Source of the DNA: Candidatus Heimdallarchaeota archaeon
GTDB lineage: Archaea; Asgardarchaeota; Heimdallarchaeia; Heimdallarchaeales; Kariarchaeaceae
Direction of reading: 5' to 3'
DNA length: 64,000 nt
Assembly (NCBI GenBank): GCA_026702845.1
Contig: JADCLS010000002.1
Coordinates: forward strand, 399,432-463,431
Every line of letters begins with the position of its first letter. Positions within the stretch are counted from its first letter, which is position 1. Positions 37,353 to 46,329 of this stretch are shown here, in pieces. Below the pieces are notes generated by a model that was not told the DNA's origin, did no database searches, and saw only the letters and a program-made list of their open reading frames with translations. The position numbers were made by a program, and so were the translations under genes.

Positions 37353-38477
37353 GTGGCATTACTGCTATCAACCCTATCTATCACCCATTATTTGCTTTTA
37401 ATTTCAGGTTTATTTGCATTGATTCCTGTCATTAGTCTATACAAAATGTATAGAAAAACCCGGATCGTGGAGTATGGAGTTTTCTCAGCAGTATTCTTGT
37501 TAAGCTCCCTATTCACCGTGACAGAAGTGTTAGCTCAGGTTACCAACAATCTGATATTCTGGATATTATGTTTCTCATTCAGAAATTTCACTTATTTTTT
37601 GTTTTTCACCCATGCTATGAGAATGATATGGTCCAAACCAAGAAACTCAGTTCTGTATTTTGGTGTCATTCAGTACTCAATTGTTCAACTACTACTTTTC
37701 CTTTGGAAACCATTAAATGATGGCACAGTAATGGGTTTTGTAACAAGCGATGGATTTGTTATATACAGTACTGATAATCGTACAATTGGGAATCTATTCC
37801 AAATGTACGTAGCAATTCTTTTCCTCTATGGTTATTTCTCTGTAAATTTAGTTAATCCCTCCAAAAGACTATCTGACTCTCTAAAAATAATGAAAGCGGT
37901 AGCTATTGCATTATTAGTCTCAAGAATCATCAGGTTAGTGCAGAATTTCGGATTTCCAGATAATAATTTCATCGAATATGCGGGTGCAATCCTATTTTTA
38001 TCTGCATTTATACTAGTAGCTTATGTTATCTATTATAATCCCGGATCTATTATGCTTTCAAGAGCTCAAGTAGATGGTATCATTATCATTTCAGGGTATA
38101 ACGGCACACCAATATCAACTGCGAAATTTGAAGGGGCAAATCTCCAGGGGGCTGCCACGCTTCTTTCAGGGATAATCTCAGCAGTACAATCAGTGCTGGG
38201 TTCAATAGACAATCAGATTCATATTAAAGAGATCGATGCAGGAAATCGTGCGATATTAGTTCATCATGAAAGAGACTTTTACTTCATGATCATCACAAAT
38301 ACTGTTCCCACCACTCTTCTTCGTAGTTCTCTACAATATTTTGCCCGAATATTCTTCACTTTTTATCCAGATGAGATCAAAAATTTCATCAAAAAAGGGG
38401 TTGTGCTCACTGATATTAAGAAAGCAATGGATCAGGCGTTTCCATTCACAAAAGGATTGACCTTGGAGACCTGGTAA
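37353..38477 (+). CDS. Seven-TM membrane protein with C-terminal longin/roadblock-like domain
   Basis: A 374-residue protein. About seven hydrophobic helices fill residues 1-235. A soluble about 120-residue domain follows: DGIIIISGYNGTPISTAKF, then LLSGIISAVQSVLGSI, then FYFMIITNTVPTTLLRSSL. Its strand-helix order and the LLSGxxSAxxS helix resemble the N-terminal domain of the protein at 9.2 kb, so both appear to be the same longin/roadblock-like family. The start is GTG at 37353; no better ATG is available. It could be a membrane platform or sensor for small GTPases. Function unknown. Confidence 0.78.
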   Translation: MALLLSTLSITHYLLLISGLFALIPVISLYKMYRKTRIVEYGVFSAVFLLSSLFTVTEVLAQVTNNLIFWILCFSFRNFTYFLFFTHAMRMIWSKPRNSVLYFGVIQYSIVQLLLFLWKPLNDGTVMGFVTSDGFVIYSTDNRTIGNLFQMYVAILFLYGYFSVNLVNPSKRLSDSLKIMKAVAIALLVSRIIRLVQNFGFPDNNFIEYAGAILFLSAFILVAYVIYYNPGSIMLSRAQVDGIIIISGYNGTPISTAKFEGANLQGAATLLSGIISAVQSVLGSIDNQIHIKEIDAGNRAILVHHERDFYFMIITNTVPTTLLRSSLQYFARIFFTFYPDEIKNFIKKGVVLTDIKKAMDQAFPFTKGLTLETW

Positions 38478-38526
38478 TCTCCTTCACTATCCTAGTTTTA
38501 TTATACTACTCGTCAACGGGAATTCT

Positions 38527-39090
38527 ATGAAGAGACACATATTTGTGTTAGGTGATACATACCCTAATGGGACATATTTGTTGTTAATCAAATTGAAAGA
38601 AGCAAAGGAATTAGTATTTGGCAGTTTCAAGCAGTCTAAATCAATCTCACTCAGGCCAGGATATTACTTTTACATCGGTTCAGCTCTTGCTACAAGAGGA
38701 TCCACAACTCTTGGGAATCGATTACGTAGACATACTTCAAGAACCTCAGATAAGACACCTCATATGATTCAAAAATATCTTCTCGAAATATTTGATGAAA
38801 TTGGAATATCATATAGTCAAAAACCATCACCTAAATCACTTTTCTGGAATATTGACCATCTACTCAATCTCTCCATTGCTGAGATCAAAGGGATAATCTT
38901 CATTAGGAATCCAGAGGCCCTTGAGAATGTATGGAGTGAATTTCTAGAGCAACTTGATAACACTGAAATCTTTGAAAGAGGGTTAGGTGCTAATGACTCA
39001 GCTCATCATACCCATGTCCAGTATACAACCATGAATGAATACGAATTAGAAGTTCTTGCCAAAAAATTGCCATTAACAGCGTTCTCGTAA
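38527..39090 (+). CDS. DUF123 (GIY-YIG-related) family protein
   Basis: A 187-residue protein of the DUF123/COG1833 family, related to the GIY-YIG nuclease fold. Diagnostic pieces are GTYLLLIKL, GYYFYIGSA, NRLRRHTSR and FWNIDHLL. The histidine of the common HWHIDYLL motif is replaced by asparagine. The family is often fused or linked to endonuclease III-type DNA glycosylases; here it stands alone, 3 kb from the Fpg-like gene. A repair role is likely but unproven. Confidence 0.78.
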   Translation: MKRHIFVLGDTYPNGTYLLLIKLKEAKELVFGSFKQSKSISLRPGYYFYIGSALATRGSTTLGNRLRRHTSRTSDKTPHMIQKYLLEIFDEIGISYSQKPSPKSLFWNIDHLLNLSIAEIKGIIFIRNPEALENVWSEFLEQLDNTEIFERGLGANDSAHHTHVQYTTMNEYELEVLAKKLPLTAFS

Positions 39091-39098
39091 TGTAATAT

Positions 39099-39416
39099 TT
39101 GCTAGAGTTTTTGAAAGAACAACTACAATTAAAACTTATGAATAAAGAGATGCTAAATGTTGAAGCACTTGATGATCAACTTCTTCAGGATTTAGTAGAA
39201 TTTCACTCCAAAAGATTCAATAGGATAAATAATATCCCTATTCAATTCTTCCTTGGAGTTTTGAGCTTTGTATATTATCCATTGGCTATATTATTAATTA
39301 TGTATATAGTCGTATATTACAAATCCAAAAGACGTTTGGATACATATAAGAGAGAGGTTTACTACAGAGAATATGGAAAACCAGCCACAATAGATGAAAA
39401 TCTCATCAAGCCATAG
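39099..39416 (+). CDS. Small single-pass membrane protein
   Basis: Unrecognised 105-residue protein. A helical, acidic N-terminal half is followed by one strong hydrophobic segment (about 47-71, containing SFVYYPLAILLIMYIVVYY) and a basic/tyrosine-rich tail (KSKRRLDTYKREVYYREYG), suggesting N-out or hairpin insertion with a cytoplasmic basic tail. A TTG start at 39099 lies just after the DUF123 gene; ATG at 39138 is an alternative that would shorten the protein by 13 residues. Confidence 0.55.
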   Translation: MLEFLKEQLQLKLMNKEMLNVEALDDQLLQDLVEFHSKRFNRINNIPIQFFLGVLSFVYYPLAILLIMYIVVYYKSKRRLDTYKREVYYREYGKPATIDENLIKP

Positions 39417-39424
39417 ACATGATT

Positions 39425-40141
39425 TCAGATATAATCAATGAGATCTATTGTGTTATCTAGCATTAAATCTGGATCGAATTTTTCCAATCGAACTCTGGCG
39501 AATTCCCGTTCCAGATTCATTACTGCACAGGTCATAGTATGTGCAGCCTTTCCTGCTTGAACATCAGTTTGAAAATCTCCCACATATAATGTGGTTTCAG
39601 GATCTGCATCAATCATCTCCAAACCCCTAATAATAGGGATCGGATTGGGTTTTAATTCTTCCACATCATGCCTGCTAATGAATGGAATTCCCTTGAGAAA
39701 GGGGAGTTCATTCAAAGCATTTTCTAACTCTGAACGAGAAGCACTAGATACTATCCCCAATTTCATACCCCTAGAAATCAATTCTTTTATCATTCCATCA
39801 ATTCCATCAAATGGTACATTAATATGTCTACTTTTTTCGTATTCAGAACGGGCCAATAGTAAAAATCTAAGCGATTGTACCCGTCCTAATCCACCTGCTC
39901 TCCCAACACCATACATTATCTTAAGTAAGAATAATTTGGATTGATTTTCTGGGATCTTACTGAAAATAACCGATATATTTTCCCGAATACTCTCTTCAGG
40001 TACATATCCAAGAATCCTCTCAAATGCTCGTTCTACGGGAGCCCACCATTTTGGTCTCATATCAATGAGAGTACCATCGAAATCAAATAGAATGGCTTCT
40101 GGAGTTCTAGGTAGACTCTTACCCCGATAATCTTGTTTCAC
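39425..40141 (-). CDS. HAD-superfamily hydrolase (paralogue 1)
   Basis: A 238-residue HAD phosphatase with motif I FDFDGTLIDM, motif II serine in GIVSSAS, motif III lysine near EELKPNP and motif IV GDFQTD. The cap is the helical type between motifs I and II. It is clearly homologous to the next gene, sharing MYGVGRAGGLGR and the DATTLYVGDF-like block, so the two arose by tandem duplication. Substrate unknown; phosphoglycolate- or phosphonatase-like activity is possible. Confidence 0.85.
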   Translation of the reverse strand: MKQDYRGKSLPRTPEAILFDFDGTLIDMRPKWWAPVERAFERILGYVPEESIRENISVIFSKIPENQSKLFLLKIMYGVGRAGGLGRVQSLRFLLLARSEYEKSRHINVPFDGIDGMIKELISRGMKLGIVSSASRSELENALNELPFLKGIPFISRHDVEELKPNPIPIIRGLEMIDADPETTLYVGDFQTDVQAGKAAHTMTCAVMNLEREFARVRLEKFDPDLMLDNTIDLIDYI

Positions 40142-40221
40142 TGTAATTTCAAGGTATAATTCTTATTTATAGGTTCCTTGTGGTGAGAAGATCAACGAAT
40201 ATATTCGGCAGTTAATTGCAC

Positions 40222-40971
40222 TTAAACAAATTTAACAATGTCTGGAGCGAAATCGATAATGATATCTGGGTCGTATTCTTCCATTCGTGGTTTAGCGATC
40301 TCAGGTTCTACTCCAAGAATTCCAGCAGTCATTACTTTTGCTGCTTTTCCTGCAAAAATATCTGCAGGGAAATCTCCAATATATAGTGTAGTATCTGGAT
40401 TTGCATCTACAAGTTTTATCCCTTCCAGGATAGGATCGGGTTCAGGTTTACCATGTTTTACATCCCCTCGGCAGATCTTGGGTATATCAGATAGGTAAGG
40501 TAAATCAATAGAGGCATTTTCAAGATCAATCCTAGCAGCACTGGTTACAATTCCCACCTTTATTCCCTTACGCTTAAGTTCTGCAAACATAGTGTCAATA
40601 CCATCAAAGGGAATATGTTTCCGATCATTATTCTTATATTCACGTTTCAGCTGAACCATAAACCGGATAGAATCGATTCTACCAAGACCTCCTGCTCTTC
40701 CGATACCATACATTATCTTTACAATGTATAAAATATTATGTTTGGATGGAGCATTGACCAATAGATCAATTAAAGCCTCACGCAATTGTTCTTCTGGAAA
40801 GAAACCGTTAATACGTTCAAAGGCTCGAATTAGAGGAGTTAACCATTTTTCTTTAATGTCTATCAAAGTTCCATCATAATCAAAGAGAATAGTTTCAACT
40901 GAGTTTGGCAAGCATCTACCTCTATAATCAGTAGTCAATAGATCACCGATGTTTACTTTATTTATATACAT
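40222..40971 (-). CDS. HAD-superfamily hydrolase (paralogue 2)
   Basis: A 249-residue paralogue of the downstream gene. Motif I reads FDYDGTLID, motif II lies in GIVTSAA, motif III in GKPEPDP and motif IV in GDFPAD. MYGIGRAGGLGR is shared with the sister protein. It has an N-terminal leader of about 25 residues before motif I, and the sister has a shorter one with the shared DYRGR-type segment. Eighty bases separate the two genes, so they may be co-transcribed. Confidence 0.85.
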   Translation of the reverse strand: MYINKVNIGDLLTTDYRGRCLPNSVETILFDYDGTLIDIKEKWLTPLIRAFERINGFFPEEQLREALIDLLVNAPSKHNILYIVKIMYGIGRAGGLGRIDSIRFMVQLKREYKNNDRKHIPFDGIDTMFAELKRKGIKVGIVTSAARIDLENASIDLPYLSDIPKICRGDVKHGKPEPDPILEGIKLVDANPDTTLYIGDFPADIFAGKAAKVMTAGILGVEPEIAKPRMEEYDPDIIIDFAPDIVKFV

Positions 40972-41104
40972 ATTGAACGGTGTTTAGCTGAATTAGTACC
41001 AATTGCATAGCAAGACAGTACAGTCGAAATTATATTTTTTCTTTAATTTGCATCATTTTTTTCTCATTTTTAACTCATGATTTTAATATTATTTCAAGCA
41101 TAGA

Positions 41105-41422
41105 ATGGATATGCCTCCCCCGTTAAACTGCTGGGAGATCATGAATTGTGGATTAGAGCCAGGTGGGAGGAATACTACGATTCGTGGTATTTGTCCAGCT
41201 TGTTTGTATAAGAAGCTCGATGGAGTAAACAATGGTACAAATGGAGGTAGAGCTTGTTGGGTAGTTCCCCGTACAATGTGTCATGATACTACACAGGGAA
41301 ATTTTGCAGAGAAGGCACTATTATGTGGAAGATGTGAGGTATATCGTCAAGTTTCAGGAAGGGAAGGTATTCATTTTCAAAAAACTGTTGAAATATTAAA
41401 AAAATTGAAGGATAAAAAATGA
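41105..41422 (+). CDS. Two-CW domain protein
   Basis: A 105-residue cysteine-rich protein. The pattern NCWEIMNCG, CPAC, GGRACWVV, TMCHD and LLCGRCEVYRQV matches the two-CW domain found alone or at the ends of prokaryotic signalling proteins. The eight or so cysteines could bind metal or an Fe-S cluster. Function unknown. It abuts, without a spacer, the stop of the convergent thiamine-binding-type gene. Confidence 0.72.
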   Translation: MDMPPPLNCWEIMNCGLEPGGRNTTIRGICPACLYKKLDGVNNGTNGGRACWVVPRTMCHDTTQGNFAEKALLCGRCEVYRQVSGREGIHFQKTVEILKKLKDKK

Positions 41423-41725
41423 TTACTTCTCTATTGCTCGTAGTTTATCTTCCATTACTCTAGGTTTATCGCGTCGATCATCAATGCGAAGTGACGTCAC
41501 AACTCGTTGTATACCTGTATCAAAAATGGCCTCATGGGCTCGTTTCGTCGCCTCTAGTACTTGATCCATAGTATCAGCCTCAAAAATTGAACTCATTGGA
41601 GTATGAATGACACGTATTTCTTCATAAGCCTCTAATGCCTTCACTGCTGCTTTTACATATTTCGAAACAGAGATTCCTCCTCCATGAGGAGAACAGATGA
41701 TCTCTGCAATGATTTTGTTTTTCAT
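41423..41725 (-). CDS. MTH1187/DUF77 family (thiamine-binding) protein
   Basis: A 100-residue ferredoxin-fold protein of the MTH1187/YkoF-like family. The N-terminal GGGISVSKYV, the central THTPMSSIFEAD-like strand (IHTPMSSIFEAD) and HEAIFDTGIQRVVTSLRIDDRRDK are typical. Members bind thiamine or related ligands and form tetramers. It is probably a small regulatory or carrier protein. No thiamine biosynthesis genes are adjacent. Confidence 0.85.
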   Translation of the reverse strand: MKNKIIAEIICSPHGGGISVSKYVKAAVKALEAYEEIRVIHTPMSSIFEADTMDQVLEATKRAHEAIFDTGIQRVVTSLRIDDRRDKPRVMEDKLRAIEK

Positions 41726-41798
41726 AAGTATGCAAAAGCAAGTAATCTCAAATATTATTCTAATAAATCTTGGATTTTTGTTTGTTATTAATGCAAAA

Positions 41799-43172
41799 CT
41801 AACTAAGTATCATGGGTTTACTGTGTGCCAATTGCACAGGAATAACTCCATTTGTCATCTGAGCTTTTACTTGTTCAATATTGGAAGGATCTCCATGAAC
41901 AAGAAATATCTGTTTTGGTTTTATGGTTTTAATCAGTAACTCAATTCCCTCACTTGTTGTATGCCCTGAGAAACCAAATTTCTTCACCTGTGCTTTGATA
42001 TCTATTTCTTTGAAAGATTTTCTGTTCACAGAAAGTTTTACTCGTCTTTGTCCGTTGAGTATTTCACGACCAGTAGTTCCCTCAGCTTGATATCCAGTAA
42101 CAGCAATCAGGTTTCCTTGACGTGCTCCTCCTCTCAATAGATGTGTGTGTAGTGGTGAAGGTTCCATCATTCCACTTGTAGTCAAAATAATACAAGGATT
42201 TTTTGAATTAGCCAGTTCTCGCCGAAAGTCATGGGTGTTCTCCATTTTCATTGGGGAGATCTGGGTAACATTAGCATACTTAAAAGGAGAGTAGATCTTT
42301 TCCTTTCTAAGCCTGTTCAATAGATGTTCATCTACCCACTCAGCATAGAGGTAACGTTCGGTGATCTCAATCATTTTGTTGATCATGCCGTCGACGTATA
42401 TAGGATAATCCTTAATATGCTCAGTAAGCACAGTTAGAATTTCCTGGGATCGGCCCACTGCAAATGCAGGAATAATCACTTTGTTACCAGAGTCTAGAAT
42501 TCTTCTGATTTCAGCGATGAAGTCTAGATTTACCTGCTGTCTATCTGCAACTTGTCTGAGACCATTTGTAGTCTCAGTGATAAGTACATCCACAGCTCCA
42601 TCGGGTATTTCAAATCCATCGAAAAGTGGGGTCTGCTGATCATTGATATCTCCAGTATAGAGAATTCTGAAGCCCTTCCAGTCAATAAGGATCATAGCTG
42701 AGCCCAAAATATGTGCAGCATTATAGAATTCAATGGTGATCCCATTAGCTATCTCTATAATTTGACGATACTTTGTTGTTTTGATTTGATTATAAGCTAA
42801 ATCCATACTATCAGTATCCCAGTGTCGATCATCAATCTTCAACTGATCTTCCCAGAGTACTCTAAGAATATCCCTTGTTGGTTCTGTCATATAGGTTGAA
42901 CCTGTGAAGCCAGCCATATATAAGGCTGGTATATACCCAGAGTGATCGATATGTGCATGAGAGAGTAGAATTGTATCAATATCTTGAACTCGAGAAAGTA
43001 ATCCCTCGGGTGCTAAACTTGGAGCATCCTTTGGTTGTATTTTGATTCCAGCTTCGATTAGTACTGTGTCCTCTTCATCCTCAAGAATGAAGGCACTCCT
43101 TCCAACTTCCCCAGCAGCACCGTATGCTGTGAGTTTGATTTTGCCATTGTTAAATGTTTTAGGTGTTTTCAT
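41799..43172 (-). CDS. Beta-CASP metallo-beta-lactamase ribonuclease (CPSF/Ysh1-like)
   Basis: A 457-residue mRNA 3-prime-end processing factor family nuclease. The metallo-beta-lactamase metal sites are LSHAHIDHSG, AAHILGS and YTGD. The beta-CASP part contains AFAVGRSQE (motif A region), TTSGMM and FSGHTT, and HGDP is the last motif. There are no N-terminal KH domains, so it is not aCPSF1 (FttA) but an aCPSF2- or RNase J-like form. It probably acts in RNA processing or turnover. Confidence 0.92.
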   Translation of the reverse strand: MKTPKTFNNGKIKLTAYGAAGEVGRSAFILEDEEDTVLIEAGIKIQPKDAPSLAPEGLLSRVQDIDTILLSHAHIDHSGYIPALYMAGFTGSTYMTEPTRDILRVLWEDQLKIDDRHWDTDSMDLAYNQIKTTKYRQIIEIANGITIEFYNAAHILGSAMILIDWKGFRILYTGDINDQQTPLFDGFEIPDGAVDVLITETTNGLRQVADRQQVNLDFIAEIRRILDSGNKVIIPAFAVGRSQEILTVLTEHIKDYPIYVDGMINKMIEITERYLYAEWVDEHLLNRLRKEKIYSPFKYANVTQISPMKMENTHDFRRELANSKNPCIILTTSGMMEPSPLHTHLLRGGARQGNLIAVTGYQAEGTTGREILNGQRRVKLSVNRKSFKEIDIKAQVKKFGFSGHTTSEGIELLIKTIKPKQIFLVHGDPSNIEQVKAQMTNGVIPVQLAHSKPMILS

Positions 43173-43362
43173 TAAAAATTAACCTCCGATACCATCTGCC
43201 CTATCATTACACAAAACGGGTTATGTTCCAAATGAACTTAGGATGGTACTTAATTTATATAGGCAAACATACTATAAAAAGCAATACTTATGTGAGGAAA
43301 AGATTTATTAATTACTTAGAAAATCAATAATATTTTAATACCTAGGTATCCCTTAATAGAAT

Positions 43363-44037
43363 ATGGCAGAGCATGAAGATGAGAAAAAAAAGGCATTTGC
43401 TGCCTTCGCCACTGATCTCCAGAATGTTGAGAAAGAAGATGAGTTGGCAAAGAAGGAGATCCTTAAGAAAGGAATAGAGATGCGAGAGAAAGAACATAAA
43501 AATACAGTAAAGTCTTCGAGGCTCATTAATAGCAAACTCTCCTCACTTAGAGAAGAAGCTGATCTATCAATCTTTGTGGGTACTTCAGGAAAAATAAAAT
43601 CCCCAACTTTCAGAAGAGAGGAATTTATTACCTTGCTAGCACGTGAATTATTACTAATTGGTAATGAGGAGATCACAGGTACAGGAGGAATCGTTTCACT
43701 CGTCAAATTGCGGGAACATTTTGCAAAAACAAGAGATAACTGGATTCTGAAGGATAAAGATATTCCTGAAGCAGTAAAATTACTGGCCAAGGAGGAGCTA
43801 ATTCCATCATTTGAAAAACTTGATAATGATTTGGAGATCATTTACTTCAAACCTGCAGAACTATCCAAGGATACACAGAAAATATTACTAGCTGCACATG
43901 GAATTGAGGCAACAAAAACGAAAATTAAAGATATTCTGGGTTGGACTGATGAACGATTAAATCTTGGGATACAAACCCTTGTGAACGCAGGTATCGCAGT
44001 AGCTGATGGAGATTATCTATTCTTCCCTGGAATTTAA
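43363..44037 (+). CDS. EAP30-domain protein, ESCRT-II Vps22/Vps36-like
   Basis: A 224-residue protein with a charged N-terminal coiled coil (1-65) and two consecutive winged helices. The first (about 85-162) contains GGIVSLVKLREHFAKTR and DIPEAVKLLAKEELIPSF, and the second (about 168-224) contains LLAAHGIEATKTKIKDILGW and ends DGDYLFFPGI. This matches the EAP30 layout of SNF8/Vps22, including the W-x-x-E-R helix (LKWETER in human) and the terminal YWLPALF-like strand. ESCRT-II links ubiquitinated cargo to ESCRT-III, and Asgard archaea encode it. No other ESCRT gene lies in the window. Confidence 0.75.
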   Translation: MAEHEDEKKKAFAAFATDLQNVEKEDELAKKEILKKGIEMREKEHKNTVKSSRLINSKLSSLREEADLSIFVGTSGKIKSPTFRREEFITLLARELLLIGNEEITGTGGIVSLVKLREHFAKTRDNWILKDKDIPEAVKLLAKEELIPSFEKLDNDLEIIYFKPAELSKDTQKILLAAHGIEATKTKIKDILGWTDERLNLGIQTLVNAGIAVADGDYLFFPGI

Positions 44038-44985
44038 CTCATTAATTATTTTGCATGAACCACATAATGAAGAATTACTGGGATCACCACATTCCAAACA
44101 TGCAGTAAGTGTCTTATTACCCTTATGCCGCTTTTCACCGGCCAACCTACCCAGATGATGCAGGGAATCAGAACTCCGGATAATAGAGAAAAGCACAGAG
44201 GGATCGTGCTCCATGTACTCCGTAAGGATATCTTTCATATACCCACGGTATGCTTCCACTGCATGAGGGCAGCTCTCTTCTTGATATGGCAGGTTATTCA
44301 AATTTGCATAAAGTACAATCTCCTGCTCTGTAGTTTTTCTGAATGGTTTTACTCGATTTACAAAATCAGGATGTTTGAATTCTGGCCTGGGATTACTATG
44401 GAGAGTCTTTAATAGATCTCCTCTCATGAGGTTCATGAGTACAGTCTGTGCTTCATCATCAGCATTGTGTCCAGTTACCAATTTAGTTGCACCTACTTCC
44501 TTCGCTGCATCATTGAGGGCTTTCCGTCTAAATGGACCACAATAGGAGCAGGCAGGTCTTCTACTATCACCAAGCAATACTAATGCATCATCTAACTCAT
44601 AACCAAATTGATCCTTGAAGGAATATGTATGATGATCGACACCATATCGCTCAACAGCCATCTTGGCAAATTTTAATCCATCCTCACGGTAATTACGTAT
44701 TCCCTCATCGATACTGATTGCTATCACCTTGGTGGGATAATTCTCCTGTAGTTTAACCATTACATCAAGCAAAACAATGCTATCCTTCCCTCCAGATACA
44801 CCAATAGCAATGATATCATCTCTTTCAAACAGCTTATACTCATTAATAGTGCGTTGAACCCTTCGTAGAAATGATTGATTGAAATGCATGAGACAAAGGT
44901 AGGTTTTATCCCATGGTCGTTGCCAAATTGCTTTTTTCACACAATTATCTAGCGTACACTGAGGAAACTTCACTAATAGAACCAA
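44017..44985 (-). CDS. NcsA/Ctu1/TtuA-type tRNA 2-thiolation ATPase
   Basis: A 322-residue PP-loop enzyme. An N-terminal zinc site, the ATP pyrophosphatase loop GVSGGKDSIVLLDV, the Fe-S/catalytic CSYCGPFRR, GHNADDEAQT and a C-terminal CLECGD...CGSCK zinc finger are all in the family order. It likely thiolates U34 or U54 of tRNA using sulfur from a ubiquitin-like carrier such as the MoaD-like protein at 29.7 kb. The start is TTG at 44985, or GTG at 44973 giving a more usual opening. It overlaps the EAP30 gene by 21 bases, tail to tail. Confidence 0.88.
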   Translation of the reverse strand: MVLLVKFPQCTLDNCVKKAIWQRPWDKTYLCLMHFNQSFLRRVQRTINEYKLFERDDIIAIGVSGGKDSIVLLDVMVKLQENYPTKVIAISIDEGIRNYREDGLKFAKMAVERYGVDHHTYSFKDQFGYELDDALVLLGDSRRPACSYCGPFRRKALNDAAKEVGATKLVTGHNADDEAQTVLMNLMRGDLLKTLHSNPRPEFKHPDFVNRVKPFRKTTEQEIVLYANLNNLPYQEESCPHAVEAYRGYMKDILTEYMEHDPSVLFSIIRSSDSLHHLGRLAGEKRHKGNKTLTACLECGDPSNSSLCGSCKIINELNSREE

Positions 44986-45024
44986 TAATTATTCATCTAC
45001 ATTAATATCTCGTTAGTCTACAGA

Positions 45025-46194
45025 TCAAAATACGGTCATCAATAAATTTAATCCCAGGAGCAATATTGAAAGAACATATATCACCTTTTTCAGGCGAGTT
45101 AACAATAATTCATCCAATTTGGATTTACTCATCAATAGATCATAAATAAATCCGCCATCCGTCATAGGAAGGGGAAGAAGATTAAACAATCCAAAAATTA
45201 GATTTATATTAATAAGCCATTGCAATTCCAATGTAAGATAATGTGGAAAAAATGGACTGAGGAAAGATAGACGTCCGGGCCTATAATCGACAATACTAAT
45301 ACCAAGATATGAGCCATCAATCAGTTCTGAATTTAGAGGAGGCTGTACACCCTCTACTATTAACTCCCTGTCCAACATTACAAGGATGAATTTATTGCCA
45401 GCAGGAATATTTCGCAATGTAGCTAAAAGAGTATTTGCATTGTCAGTTTGGATTGTTTGAACTGTTAATCCTTCTTGTAAAATCCTCACATGTGTTATGA
45501 TATCTCCTCTAGCAAGACCATATTCCATTCCAGGTGTATCTATTAGCACTTCAGTTATCAGTGCACCTTCAGAATTATGATATAGTGGCGTCACTAAATG
45601 TGAAGACACCATCAACAAAGGTATGAGAATTAATGCGAGTAATAGGTTAGCAATGATTGCACTGCTGGTTATTTTTAATCGGTCTTTCAATTCTAAACGA
45701 GCAATTGATTCGGGAACCAACTTTACAAAAGTTGAGAGTATGAAGCCCAAAATAACTATTCCTGAGGAATCTACTTCCACATTCAGATGTCTCGCCATCA
45801 TTCCATGCATCAGTTCATGAATAAGCAATGCTACAACAACAGGGAAAATAATTAACAATAATAATTCCAAATTAAGTGATTTAACTGGATTGGGAACAAA
45901 CAAAGGAGAAGCAAAATCAAGGAAGAATCGTATGATATTTATTAATAATAGGATTGGAAAAGCAAAAAACACAACAATTGCTGCAGTATTACTAAACTCA
46001 GAGTAATAATTCAACACTGACTTGAATTTAGTAGTGATTTTATCAAAATACGGGTTAAAGATTTCTGTTCTCCAAACAAGAATACCTGGGGCAACCATTA
46101 TTCCACGTGAAGATAGATCCCATTGTTTTGACAAATAATAAAGAATTATCCAGAAAATCGCGATACCAAGGGCAATCTGGATAAAGGAAGCCAT
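45025..46194 (-). CDS. Site-2 type intramembrane metalloprotease (M50 family)
   Basis: A 389-residue multi-pass protease. The zinc motif HELMH is within a hydrophobic helix, and the third metal ligand lies in NLLPLPMTDGG near the C-terminus. A PDZ-like domain (about 205-300) sits between them. About six hydrophobic segments are seen. In this family a membrane-bound substrate, often a regulator, is cleaved within the bilayer; the target here is unknown. Confidence 0.9.
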   Translation of the reverse strand: MASFIQIALGIAIFWIILYYLSKQWDLSSRGIMVAPGILVWRTEIFNPYFDKITTKFKSVLNYYSEFSNTAAIVVFFAFPILLLINIIRFFLDFASPLFVPNPVKSLNLELLLLIIFPVVVALLIHELMHGMMARHLNVEVDSSGIVILGFILSTFVKLVPESIARLELKDRLKITSSAIIANLLLALILIPLLMVSSHLVTPLYHNSEGALITEVLIDTPGMEYGLARGDIITHVRILQEGLTVQTIQTDNANTLLATLRNIPAGNKFILVMLDRELIVEGVQPPLNSELIDGSYLGISIVDYRPGRLSFLSPFFPHYLTLELQWLININLIFGLFNLLPLPMTDGGFIYDLLMSKSKLDELLLTRLKKVIYVLSILLLGLNLLMTVF

Positions 46195-46329
46195 ATTATG
46201 ACGAGAAGCATATACCTATTTGAAGCAAACCATTTTCTGACATAATTTCTCACTGTTTCGAACAGCTATTTCAATTTAATAAATAGTAATAACAATGAAT
46301 AAGAAAGCTCCAGCTATACTTCAATTGAA

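Noticed and set aside
40222..40498. Antisense frame within the second HAD gene
   Set aside because: It is a shadow of a strongly motif-supported HAD hydrolase on the minus strand.
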